From NCBI GenBank assembly GCA_029938715.1, contig JAOZUK010000034.1, forward strand, positions 1 to 33,988: a stretch of DNA of 33,988 nucleotides, written 5' to 3'. The DNA is from Bacteroidales bacterium. GTDB taxonomy: Bacteria; Bacteroidota; Bacteroidia; Bacteroidales; GCA-2748055. Positions within the stretch are counted from its first letter, which is position 1; the number at the start of each line of letters is the position of its first letter. Both the position numbers and the translations under genes were made by a program. Under the pieces are notes generated by a model. That model ran no database searches. It was not told the origin of the DNA and was given only the letters and a program-made list of their open reading frames with translations. Shown one piece after another: positions 7,134 to 15,648 of this stretch.

Positions 7134-8915
7134 TTATTCAAGGATCATCAATTTCTGGGTTTCAGCTTTGTTTCCAGCTTTGATGCTATAGAAATAGAGT
7201 CCGTGATTTAGCTCGCCACGGTCGAAGGTCACTGTATGAGTTCCTGAAGTTCTCTCTTCATCCATTACGTTTCTTACTTGCTGTCCAACTGCATTGTAAA
7301 TAGCTATTTGAACATTGGAAGAAGTTTCAAGTGTAAACTCAATCATGGCTGTGTTAGACATGGGATTGGGATATACCTTTGAGAAACTTCCGGCAGCTAA
7401 ACTGGAAGGAACACTTACAAAAGAGATTTTCTCAGTATTACCGGCTTTCATGTGTTCAAAGATGGCATCCTTATTCGCTTCCCAATCAGCTTTTTGCTCG
7501 GGGAACCAGTTCAGGTCACCCAATGGCAGACCAGCAACAGAACCTTCCAAGGTAGCTGCATTAGAATAGGTTCCATCAAAAACAGGCCATGTATCATTAA
7601 TGGCTGCGTCTCCGTCCGGATCCCAGTGCCAGCTTGGCCACTCTGATGGAGGAGGCCACAGGTCAGCAGACTGACCCTGTGCGTGGATAAAGTTAGCAGG
7701 ACGTGCCCATGCAATAAAGTTGTCAGAAGCAGTATAGATAGCTGCATCTGTCCATCCCGGATCCAGATCATAGACAGTATTTCCATACTTCCACATTGGG
7801 AAATCCGTATTCACGTTGTTCTCATGATTGAACAGATGACCTTCCCTGGAAGCTGCAAATGCCTCAATTGGGTCTGCACCAAATTTTGGATCGGTAAGTC
7901 CGTCCCAGATCAGTGGATGCAGGTTCACCTTGTTGATACCTGTAGCAGCAGCAGTATCATTCATTTCAGCAACAAGGTCGTAAGCACCCTGTGAATGGTA
8001 CATGTTGTTGTACTGGACATACTGGATACGTGTGGAAGGCAGTACCTCACCAGGAATGGTATCCGAATAGATCAACATGGGCTTGGGCATAGAAGCATCA
8101 CCTCCTGGCATCGGCTGCCAGTGATATGCATATGGTCCGGTCATGAAATCAAAAAAGAGGTTATTGGTCATATAATACTCATTCTCAAACAGCGACCAGT
8201 CTACCTGGCTCTTGGAGTGGAGGAAAGTATTGTGATTGATATAAAGGAAATTGGTTACATGCGCAGTAAAATTAGCACTCAGCCAGTTCATACCAATGGA
8301 AACAAATGTATTGTTCTCGAAATAGGCAGTATCACATCCTGATACAGCAGCAGCCAAATCGAGGATAAACATGTGACCGTCGTTTGCCCCAAGCTCGTTT
8401 CCATGACGGAGGGCCTGGTTATTGGTAAACCAGAGATCGTTATCGCCACCAACCAGCTCAACGCAACTGAACCATCCCGCGGGATCAATAATACAATTAT
8501 CAACCTTTACAAAGCTTGCTGAATCACTTTGAACCAGCCATCTTGCTGGAAGCTGTGCATTCAGATCGGCATTCACAAAGTAGACGTTTTTCAGTGTGAT
8601 ATCACCTTTTGCATCAAACATTAGTCCGAAGGGTGTACCATCACCAAGGGTTCCGGTTTGAAGAGTTGCGGGCATGGTAGCATCATCATAATCTTCACCA
8701 ATGATCTGCAGATGGAAATCCACATTTTCAATGATCTTATCGATTCCGTACCATTGACCTGCCTGCAACTGGTAGATCTTATCGCCTCCATTGGCATCAA
8801 TGGCGGCATTCAAAGTACCCTGACCAGGATCAACTACCAGGATATCCTGTGCAATGACAGTGCTACCCATTAGCAGACCAAGGAGTACAAGTGTAATAGT
8901 GTTAAATTTTCTCAT
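7134..8915 (-). CDS. T9SS-secreted right-handed beta-helix protein
   Basis: The 593-residue protein has a signal peptide (ends STVIAQ) and a C-terminal T9SS type A sorting domain over about the last 75 residues (KVYPNPMSNTAMIEF, then LNHGLYFYSI and TQKLMILE). Between them residues about 20-300 show the irregular N-rich turns of a parallel beta-helix (ITLKNVYFVNADL, FVKVDNCIIDP, LWFTNNQALRHGN, AYFENNTFVSIG, FLYINHNTFLHS). Such folds are common among polysaccharide lyases (PL1, PL6 and others) and some hydrolases, but I cannot identify a known lyase catalytic signature. A Trp/Pro-rich segment at about 395-450 may be a separate region. It directly follows the TonB-dependent receptor gene, so it is a strong candidate for the enzyme or binding protein that meets the polymer first. 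Confidence 0.72.
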   Translation of the reverse strand: MRKFNTITLVLLGLLMGSTVIAQDILVVDPGQGTLNAAIDANGGDKIYQLQAGQWYGIDKIIENVDFHLQIIGEDYDDATMPATLQTGTLGDGTPFGLMFDAKGDITLKNVYFVNADLNAQLPARWLVQSDSASFVKVDNCIIDPAGWFSCVELVGGDNDLWFTNNQALRHGNELGANDGHMFILDLAAAVSGCDTAYFENNTFVSIGMNWLSANFTAHVTNFLYINHNTFLHSKSQVDWSLFENEYYMTNNLFFDFMTGPYAYHWQPMPGGDASMPKPMLIYSDTIPGEVLPSTRIQYVQYNNMYHSQGAYDLVAEMNDTAAATGINKVNLHPLIWDGLTDPKFGADPIEAFAASREGHLFNHENNVNTDFPMWKYGNTVYDLDPGWTDAAIYTASDNFIAWARPANFIHAQGQSADLWPPPSEWPSWHWDPDGDAAINDTWPVFDGTYSNAATLEGSVAGLPLGDLNWFPEQKADWEANKDAIFEHMKAGNTEKISFVSVPSSLAAGSFSKVYPNPMSNTAMIEFTLETSSNVQIAIYNAVGQQVRNVMDEERTSGTHTVTFDRGELNHGLYFYSIKAGNKAETQKLMILE

Positions 8916-9040
8916 TTTCTGTAGTCTTTAATTTAAATTATAATTTGGTTTTACTTAGATAATTACAGCTATTGCTGGTTTAAGTCAAATACCTCCTTTC
9001 TTTGTTTATGTCATTTTATAAAATATTTCCGCGAATATAG

Positions 9041-12013
9041 TTAAAATTTATACCGAACTCCAAGGTCAATTGTCCAACCGTATGCTTCCTGGTAGGTAAA
9101 TCGGGGATCTCCTCTTAAGCGAGATACTTCAGCAAAATTTGTAAGATTGGCAAAGTTGCCGATCACCTGTAACTTTCCCTGCATCTTTACCGGTATATCG
9201 TAGGTCATCTGCAGGTCCATGCGGTAAAAATGCTCCTTGAGCCCATCCAACTCATCAATTGTGAAATTCTTCGAGGTGAAGATCTCTCCATTGTACTGGA
9301 AGGAGAGCCATGTATTGAATCCCTTATAGTTGAACCCAAGGGAAACATTGGCAATATGTGCAGGCTGGAAAAGCATGGGTCCCGTAGTCACAGAATCTAT
9401 CCTCACCGTAACAGGCCGTCCACCTTCAGGAGGAACTACCTGCTCAAGCCGGGTGCTTGGATATTTGGTCTCCGATTGGGTATAGGTATAGTTTAAACTC
9501 AATGTAAAATATTTCAATACACCGGGCAAGTACCAGAAAGAGGTTTGCCACTCAAATTCAACACCTTTCAAAGAGATGTCGTATGGATGATTCTCCCACA
9601 GGCTGACCTGAACAACATCCTGGTCCCTGAAGGGGTAAATTACCTCATCCCCCCTGATTCGATTGTAGACCCGGTGCCAGATCTTATCCTCCACAGTTTT
9701 GTAGAACCCGCTCACTGAAAACAGGCCTATTTTATTTCCATGGAAAGTTACCTGTGCATCGTAATTGTTCCATAGCTCAGCTCTTAATTGCGGGTTCTGG
9801 GAATGGTGCATATAAGGCGTTCTGCCCGGATTTACATAAGTATTTGGAGAGATGGCATTAAAATCTGGCCGGCTGAGGGTCTGGGTATAGGCAAAGTGGA
9901 AATAGACGAATTTGCTGGGCTTAATCCTCAAATGAAGCATGGGCAGAAAAAACTCATCTTCTCGGGTAGCTGTGGTATCCTTACCTACCAGTGGGAATAT
10001 GGTGGATGGTGTATAGAGAGGTTCAGAGGTCGAAAATCCATCCATTGTTGCATTGGTCGCTTCGTACCTGAAACCGGGCATAAACATAACCCACCTGCCA
10101 ATGTTGAATTCTGCCATAGCATAACCAGCATAATAATTCTCCGTGATCTTCTGGTCGTTAATCATGCTGGCCTCAAGACTCTGCCTGTAACCCAAATGGG
10201 CTATATCTCCCACAACTGGTAGCCAGACCTCCTGTCCCAGTTCAGCCAGTGAATCTGAAAAACTCTCCCACCAGTTACTTGTCTCATTTAGCATATCGAA
10301 ATTAAAATATGATCCATAATCATATTCTCCCCCCAGGAAATCTGTCACTATATGATCTTCAAAACCTTCCAGTGTATGATTGGCAAATTCATCCTGACTT
10401 CTTTCAGACATAACCAGCCAGGGCATGGCTTCATACCAGTATTGCGCAGTGAAAGGATGCTGGATCTGACTTCCTGTAAGCTGATCCATAAACCGGTTCT
10501 TCTGTCTGTATTTGCCTCCAAACTTGGCTGTACCGGTAACCTGATCGCCGATGGCAAAAGGTATCGTAAAGTCCAGGTAGGCGGTCAGGTTTTTATCTTC
10601 CTTCTGAATCTCAGTGGTACCAAAACCTTGTTTGACCGTATTGTGTATGGATTCAATGTCGTCAGTAAATAGCGGTATGAGGTCCGCAGAAGTAGAATAC
10701 CTTCGAAGCTCCTGGGTGGTGATATCAGCTGTGGAGGCTTCAGCGAAACTGAAGTTCCATGACCTGGAATCCGGATTGTTCCCTCTGCTAAATGAGTAAG
10801 CCACTCCGTAATCCACCACCATATTCAGGAAATTCGAATTGGTCTGTCCACTCAGGACCGTATGTAACATATCGGTTTCATTCAAGGGATTATGGGCCAT
10901 GCTGTAACCTACACTGCCCGCACCGGTATGACCGTAAGTCTTGGATTGACGACTTTGGTCCACATTCGTATGAGAATAGAGACTATACAGTTTCAATTTG
11001 GTGGAGGAAGTTAGCCGGTAATCCAACGATAAGGTGGCCGATTTCCGGTAGTTGGTCCGATTGATAATATTCAGGTTGGAATTGTTAAGGTAAATGTCCA
11101 CATCTTCACCAATAAGCCCGTAACCGGCACTCATGGTTTGGGTACTCCGATTCACCTTTTCCGCACTAAGTGATAAGAAAAAACCCAGCTTGTTATCAAA
11201 AAAGCGGTTGCTAACCTCGCCCAGGAGTTTGTAGTTCCCGAAATAGCTGTTCAGGTTGTTGTAACCTCCCTGTGCCATTATATTATAATGCAGTCCCTCG
11301 GGAGTATCCTGTAGCATCAGGTTGACCGTTCCTCCCACCGAATTTGCTTCCATATCAGGCGTCAATGACTTGTAAACCTCTACACCCTGGAGGACATACT
11401 GCGAAATCCCGCTGATATTTGCTCCCCGGGTGGTGTTGCTGGAGCTGGGAAGTGTAATACCTTCCAGGGTCACATTTGTATAGCGCGGCTCCAATCCGCG
11501 TATAACGATCTGTGAACCTTCCCCTCCGGAACGTAATACGGAAACCCCCGGAAGCCGTCCAATGGCCTCCACCGCATTGGCATCCGGATTCTCCTGCAGG
11601 CGGTCCGGAGAAACCACATTTACCAGGGTAGTTGAGTTGAGCTGTTGATTTCGGGCCCCGATCTGTCCTTTGGCCTGCATTGTAATAACAACTTCATCAA
11701 GGGATGTAGCATCCGACTCCAGTACTATGTCAATGGTCCGCTGGTTACCCACAGTTACCTCCTGGTCAGTGTATCCAATGAATGAAAATACAAGCACGCT
11801 TTCTTCACCAGCAGTCATGATACTGTAATTTCCATTTAGTTCAGTTATGGTTCCCATTGTTGATCCTTTAACCATAACAGCTGCGCCAGGTAAAGCTTCG
11901 CCTGTTTCTCCGTCGGTGATCTTTCCTGTTACACGTATTCTGCCCTGTTGGGCTGACAAACTGCTTGCAACCAGAAGAAGAATTATTCCACAAAAACTTT
12001 TGAATTTCATCAT
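9041..12013 (-). CDS. TonB-dependent outer-membrane receptor with carboxypeptidase-regulatory-like domain
   Basis: The product has about 990 residues. After a signal peptide (MKFKSFCGIILLLVASSLSAQ) comes a CarboxypepD_reg-like domain (VTGKITDGETGEALPGAAVMVKG ... FIGY), a TonB box-like stretch (LDEVVIT), a plug domain (IGRLPGVSVLRSG, IVIRGLEPRYTNVTLEGI) and a 22-strand-type barrel ending in IDLGVRYKF. The plug motifs resemble the TonB-Xanth-Caul type more than classic SusC, and no SusD gene lies next to it. It should import an oligosaccharide using TonB energy. The frame is open to 12079, but that first codon is a TTG inside the -7 promoter element, so the true start must be lower: ATG at 12034, 12013 or 12010. 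I chose 12013. It heads a unit with the beta-helix, GH99-like and sulfatase genes. Confidence 0.93.
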   Translation of the reverse strand: MMKFKSFCGIILLLVASSLSAQQGRIRVTGKITDGETGEALPGAAVMVKGSTMGTITELNGNYSIMTAGEESVLVFSFIGYTDQEVTVGNQRTIDIVLESDATSLDEVVITMQAKGQIGARNQQLNSTTLVNVVSPDRLQENPDANAVEAIGRLPGVSVLRSGGEGSQIVIRGLEPRYTNVTLEGITLPSSSNTTRGANISGISQYVLQGVEVYKSLTPDMEANSVGGTVNLMLQDTPEGLHYNIMAQGGYNNLNSYFGNYKLLGEVSNRFFDNKLGFFLSLSAEKVNRSTQTMSAGYGLIGEDVDIYLNNSNLNIINRTNYRKSATLSLDYRLTSSTKLKLYSLYSHTNVDQSRQSKTYGHTGAGSVGYSMAHNPLNETDMLHTVLSGQTNSNFLNMVVDYGVAYSFSRGNNPDSRSWNFSFAEASTADITTQELRRYSTSADLIPLFTDDIESIHNTVKQGFGTTEIQKEDKNLTAYLDFTIPFAIGDQVTGTAKFGGKYRQKNRFMDQLTGSQIQHPFTAQYWYEAMPWLVMSERSQDEFANHTLEGFEDHIVTDFLGGEYDYGSYFNFDMLNETSNWWESFSDSLAELGQEVWLPVVGDIAHLGYRQSLEASMINDQKITENYYAGYAMAEFNIGRWVMFMPGFRYEATNATMDGFSTSEPLYTPSTIFPLVGKDTTATREDEFFLPMLHLRIKPSKFVYFHFAYTQTLSRPDFNAISPNTYVNPGRTPYMHHSQNPQLRAELWNNYDAQVTFHGNKIGLFSVSGFYKTVEDKIWHRVYNRIRGDEVIYPFRDQDVVQVSLWENHPYDISLKGVEFEWQTSFWYLPGVLKYFTLSLNYTYTQSETKYPSTRLEQVVPPEGGRPVTVRIDSVTTGPMLFQPAHIANVSLGFNYKGFNTWLSFQYNGEIFTSKNFTIDELDGLKEHFYRMDLQMTYDIPVKMQGKLQVIGNFANLTNFAEVSRLRGDPRFTYQEAYGWTIDLGVRYKF

Positions 12014-12076
12014 GAAGGGTTTGTTTTTAGTCATTAGTAAGGGTGGGTCATTGGGAAATAATGGCTCTATCACTTC

Positions 12077-12108
12077 CAAAATTATATGATTTCCACCACT
12101 TTGTCAAG
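12077..12108 (-). promoter_or_regulatory. Candidate promoter of the TonB receptor unit
   Basis: On the minus strand the sequence reads CTTG, 20 bp, TAATTTTG, a full match to the Bacteroidetes -7 box (TAnnTTTG) with a near-match -33 box. Transcription would begin near 12070, leaving a leader of about 35-60 nt before the ATG candidates at 12034-12010. It also shows that the TTG at 12079 cannot be the start codon. Confidence 0.55.
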
Positions 12109-12247
12109 ACCTTAGATGTTTGTCGTTTTGTGTATTTTGATAGTTTATAAACGTATCTCTATTTATATAAATAATTCTCAAAGCAAAGATTACATATTTT
12201 ACTTCTTCATAAAAATAGAGGTTTGAAGGTGGCGGGACTTTCAGAAC

Positions 12248-12313
12248 TGTCCAATTTGTTTCAAAAATTGTCCATTCTAACCCAGTTGGACAATTTCGTT
12301 GGCTTAATGGACA
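12248..12313. promoter_or_regulatory. Cluster of four TTGTCCA-type half-sites (candidate AraC-type operator)
   Basis: TGTCCA occurs at 12248 and 12269, and its complement TGGACA at 12287 and 12308. Each same-orientation pair is spaced 21 bp, two turns of the helix, and the two pairs face each other, with 18 bp between the inner starts. The flanks agree too (ATTGTCCATT, TTGGACAATT, AATGGACAAA). Direct half-sites 21 bp apart are the classical layout for AraC-family activators. The rightmost site lies just upstream of the likely -33 position of the GH78 gene that starts at 12375. The AraC-family protein encoded at 23883-24758 is the obvious candidate ligand, but this is inference. Confidence 0.6.
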
Positions 12314-12374
12314 AAACTTAAAGTTTCCTAAAGCCATTGGCTCTATTTTTATATTAAACTACAAGTGATCTAAA

Positions 12375-14117
12375 ATGCAGAAAGGAATTGTTTACGCCAC
12401 CCTAATGCTTTTGTCATTGGTTTCATGCCAGCAACCAAGCCAAAATCCATCTACTCATAATACAAGCCGGACAAAAAACGAGATTACCCGGGAATATCTC
12501 TCCCCGGTACGAATACTCTGGACATCCGGCGAAGGAGTGGTGAATGCTGAACGCTTTCTCAAACCGGGAACCGGACAGGCCGACCTGGTGGGTGACGATC
12601 TGTGTACCCTGGTGGGAGGTTCTGAGAACCCACCATCTTTATTGCTTGATTTTGGGAAAGAGCTGCATGGAGGGATCGAGATTGTAACAGGTAGCTTTCC
12701 CGGACAAGATCCGGTTACCGTAAGGATTACACTTGGAGAATCGGTGACGGAGGCAATGAGCCGGGTTGGAGAGTCCAGTGCCACAAATGACCATGCCATC
12801 AGAGACTTTACCCTGCCACTACCCTGGTTGGGAAAGACCGAGATTGGAAACTCTGGATTCCGGTTTGCAAGAATCACGCTGGTAGATTCGGAGCGCACCC
12901 TGCTACTAAAAGAGATTCGGGCCATATCTGTCTACAGAGATATACCCTGGATAGGATCCTTCAACTCCAGCGACGAACGTTTAAACCAGATCTGGGAGAC
13001 CGGTGCACGAACGGTACATCTGAATATGCAGGAGTACTTATGGGATGGCATCAAGCGCGACCGGCTGGTCTGGGTGGGTGATATGCACCCAGAGGTTTCA
13101 ACCATTCTTTCTGTATTCGGTTACAATGAAGTGGTTCCCAAAAGCCTTGATATGATCAGTGAGATCACTGAACTTCCCAACTGGATGAACGGGATCTCTT
13201 CTTACAGCATGTGGTGGATCCTGATCCATTATCAGTGGTATATGAGTAATGGTGATCTTGATTATCTTGCCAAAAACCAGGAGTACCTCTTTGAATTACT
13301 GGACGTATTAGAAACCAGGATCAGTGATTCGGGCAAAGAGGAGCTGGATGGGAATCGCTTCCTGGACTGGCCCACCAGTCCGAATAAAGAGGCTATTCAT
13401 GCCGGACTCCAATCCATGATGGTTATGACCTTCAATGCCGGAGCTGAAATCGCCGACATTCTTGAAAAACCTGAGCTGGCAGCAAAGTACAAGCAGAACG
13501 TCCAGTTACTCAAACAATATGTTCCCGATCCCAACGGCAATAAATCGGGAGGTGCCCTGTTGGCTCTTTCGGGATTAGTGGATCCCGTTGATATGAACAG
13601 AGAGCTGCTGGCCATAGATCCATTATCAGGAGTTTCTACCTTCTACGGATTTTATGTGCTTCAGGCCAGGGCTATGGCAGGAGATTACCAGGGAGCCATG
13701 GATGTGATCAGGAATTATTGGGGAGCCATGCTGGATCTTGGAGCTACCACTTTCTGGGAGGATTTTGACCTGGAATGGGCCAAAAATGCAGGACGCATCG
13801 ACGAAATGCCCACAGAGATTACCAACGATATTCATGCCGATTATGGCAACTACTGTTATGTGGGTCTCAGGCACAGCCTTTGTCACGGTTGGGCCAGCGG
13901 CCCCACCACATGGTTATCACAGCATGTACTGGGTGTACAGGTAATTGAACCAGGTTGTAAGGCAGTTAAGATTGATCCACACCTGGGCGACCTGGATTGG
14001 GTAGAAGGTACCTACCCCACTCCATTAGGAACCATTAAAGTCAGGCATGAAAAACAGTCCGATGGCACCATTAAGTCAGATATTCAACTGCCAAAAGGAG
14101 TCAGATTGGTCAAATAG
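12375..14117 (+). CDS. GH78-like alpha-L-rhamnosidase lipoprotein (short form)
   Basis: The 580-residue protein starts with an SPII signal ending SLVSC (Cys18). Residues about 85-185 form a beta-sandwich like the one preceding GH78 barrels. Residues about 190-520 form the (alpha/alpha)6 barrel with the GH78 signature D224-x3-R228-D229-R230-x2-W233-x-G235-D236 followed by E240. E462 in ATTFWEDFD fits the second catalytic glutamate, and SLCHGWASGPT is the usual late barrel motif; a small beta domain ends the chain. GH78 enzymes remove terminal alpha-L-rhamnose by inversion. At 580 residues it lacks the extra N-terminal modules of many family members. The gene stands alone on the plus strand, divergent from the receptor and convergent with a sulfatase gene 14 bp away, behind the half-site cluster. 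Confidence 0.85.
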   Translation: MQKGIVYATLMLLSLVSCQQPSQNPSTHNTSRTKNEITREYLSPVRILWTSGEGVVNAERFLKPGTGQADLVGDDLCTLVGGSENPPSLLLDFGKELHGGIEIVTGSFPGQDPVTVRITLGESVTEAMSRVGESSATNDHAIRDFTLPLPWLGKTEIGNSGFRFARITLVDSERTLLLKEIRAISVYRDIPWIGSFNSSDERLNQIWETGARTVHLNMQEYLWDGIKRDRLVWVGDMHPEVSTILSVFGYNEVVPKSLDMISEITELPNWMNGISSYSMWWILIHYQWYMSNGDLDYLAKNQEYLFELLDVLETRISDSGKEELDGNRFLDWPTSPNKEAIHAGLQSMMVMTFNAGAEIADILEKPELAAKYKQNVQLLKQYVPDPNGNKSGGALLALSGLVDPVDMNRELLAIDPLSGVSTFYGFYVLQARAMAGDYQGAMDVIRNYWGAMLDLGATTFWEDFDLEWAKNAGRIDEMPTEITNDIHADYGNYCYVGLRHSLCHGWASGPTTWLSQHVLGVQVIEPGCKAVKIDPHLGDLDWVEGTYPTPLGTIKVRHEKQSDGTIKSDIQLPKGVRLVK

Positions 14118-14131
14118 GATCACATGCAATT

Positions 14132-15634
14132 CTAAATCGCTGCGTCCAGGGGAGGAAGTAGTTTCAATGTTTTGAGATGTGCCAGTAAATCCCGGGTCAT
14201 TTCTTCCTGCTTTTCTGCCATGTCCCTGTGTTCATAAAGATTATTCCATTCATTGGAATCCTCTACAAGGTCGTAAAACTCACCTCCAATAATATCAGAA
14301 GAAGTATATGTGCTGGCATCTGGTTTACGCTCCATCCGAATGATCAGCTTGTACTCCGGGGTTCTCCACATAAAGGCAGCTTCATCGGCTCTTTCATGCA
14401 ACCCACAGAAATTGGCGTTTCTCGTCCCTGCCCCTCTTATGAGGTCCTCACCGATTGCATGTTCCGGTATATGAATGCCGGCAGCACTTAACAAGGTGGG
14501 ATAGATATCCACCAACTCGGCCGGTCTATGATCCACTTCACCCTTCAAAGCCTCCGGCAGCGCTGTTCCGGAGAGGATCAGGGGTATCCTGACACTGGAC
14601 TCATAGAGGCAGTATTTATTAAACCGGTAATAGCGCTCTCCCAGCATTTCACCATGGTCCGACACATAGATAATCAGGGCGTTCTCCAATAAGCCTCTAT
14701 TTTCCAGTTCAGCCAGTACCCTGCCATACATATCATCCATCCAGGTACAGTTGGCATAATAGCGCATGGTCATCTCTTTCCACTGCTGCTCTGTGGCATC
14801 CTTCCAGAAGCCCACATATTTCTCCCGGCGATTCACATCATCGGCATGGGGAGAATGATCTTTGTCCCACGGAGGTTGGTCGGCATATTCAATGTTGTTC
14901 AGATCATACTGATCCTCAAAACCCTCCGGCACATTATGACCTGCATGGGGCTTCATAAAAGAGAGATAGAGAAAGAGGGGGCGCTTATCTTCCCTGGATT
15001 CCAGGTAATCCAGGCATCTGTCAGTTATCCAGCCATCCCGGTGAGAACCTTCAGGTATGCCGCTGGTCCGCCCGATATAACCGCTGGGATCTTCCTCACC
15101 GGGTCCATACTCACCAGTTTCAGTATCGTAAGCCTTTTTCTTATCCGGATCCGTATCAATCATCATCACTGCTCCATCTTCACGAATCTCACTACAGTAG
15201 CGGGTTTCAAAACCTCTGGTGGAACTTGATACACCCCAATGAGTCTTACCAAAGCCTGCAGTTTCATACCCTGCATCAAGGAATAACTGTGCCAGTGGAA
15301 TAGCAGGAAGTTCTCCATCCGGTATCCCGGGCTCATTTCTTAACACCCCGACCTGGTTTGGGTAGAGACCAAACATCATGGAATTGCGACTTGCGATACA
15401 CATGGGCGCCTGGCAAACGGTCTGGTCAAAGAAAATACCTTCGCTGGCAAGCCTGTCCAGGTTCGGAGTAACCACCTGAGGATTCACCAACCCCAATGCA
15501 TCCCAGCGGTGCTGATCGTCCATCAGGAATATAATGTTAGGAGGTGCCTGCTCCTCTGATTTCACCTTTGGTTTACAACCAACTGAGATGAAGAGTAAAA
15601 CATTTGCAAAAATGATGACATCTATTTTACTCAT
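14132..15634 (-). CDS. Sulfatase of the S1 family, lipoprotein
   Basis: The 500-residue protein has an SPII signal ending FISVGC (Cys20). The metal site starts at D39-D40 (FLMDDQHRWDALG), the activation motif is C79-I-A-S-R (in APMCIASRNSMMFG), where C79 would become formylglycine, and IYVSDHGEMLGERY supplies the second half of the metal site. The Cx(A)SR form is a normal variant. FSFMKPHAGH-like and FNKYCLYESSVRIPL segments are typical of glycan sulfatases. It is the last gene of the long minus-strand unit that begins with the 1285-residue protein, 14 bp after the DUF362 gene. It should desulfate a glycan in the periplasm or at the outer membrane; the position of the sulfate removed is unknown. 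Confidence 0.9.
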   Translation of the reverse strand: MSKIDVIIFANVLLFISVGCKPKVKSEEQAPPNIIFLMDDQHRWDALGLVNPQVVTPNLDRLASEGIFFDQTVCQAPMCIASRNSMMFGLYPNQVGVLRNEPGIPDGELPAIPLAQLFLDAGYETAGFGKTHWGVSSSTRGFETRYCSEIREDGAVMMIDTDPDKKKAYDTETGEYGPGEEDPSGYIGRTSGIPEGSHRDGWITDRCLDYLESREDKRPLFLYLSFMKPHAGHNVPEGFEDQYDLNNIEYADQPPWDKDHSPHADDVNRREKYVGFWKDATEQQWKEMTMRYYANCTWMDDMYGRVLAELENRGLLENALIIYVSDHGEMLGERYYRFNKYCLYESSVRIPLILSGTALPEALKGEVDHRPAELVDIYPTLLSAAGIHIPEHAIGEDLIRGAGTRNANFCGLHERADEAAFMWRTPEYKLIIRMERKPDASTYTSSDIIGGEFYDLVEDSNEWNNLYEHRDMAEKQEEMTRDLLAHLKTLKLLPPLDAAI

Positions 15635-15648
15635 TTGATGAAAGCTGT

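Larger units (their letters stand above)
12014..12374. other. Divergent regulatory region between receptor and GH78 genes
   Basis: This region of about 360 bp carries the receptor promoter (12077-12108), the four-half-site cluster (12248-12313) and a weaker candidate -7 element for the plus-strand gene, TATTTTTA at 12345-12352. A minus-strand open frame at 12104-12337 crosses the repeats and has no family features, so I do not regard it as a gene. Confidence 0.6.

Noticed and set aside
8916-9040. Promoter for the beta-helix gene (TTG-N20-TAATTATC on the minus strand)
   Set aside because: The spacing fits, but the second half of the -7 box does not match; too weak to list as a feature.
12104-12337. 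77-codon minus-strand open frame in the receptor/GH78 intergenic region
   Set aside because: It runs through the half-site cluster, has no signal or family features, and its end overlaps the receptor promoter.
12455-12925. 156-codon minus-strand open frame
   Set aside because: Antisense to the GH78-like lipoprotein gene; no start context or domain.
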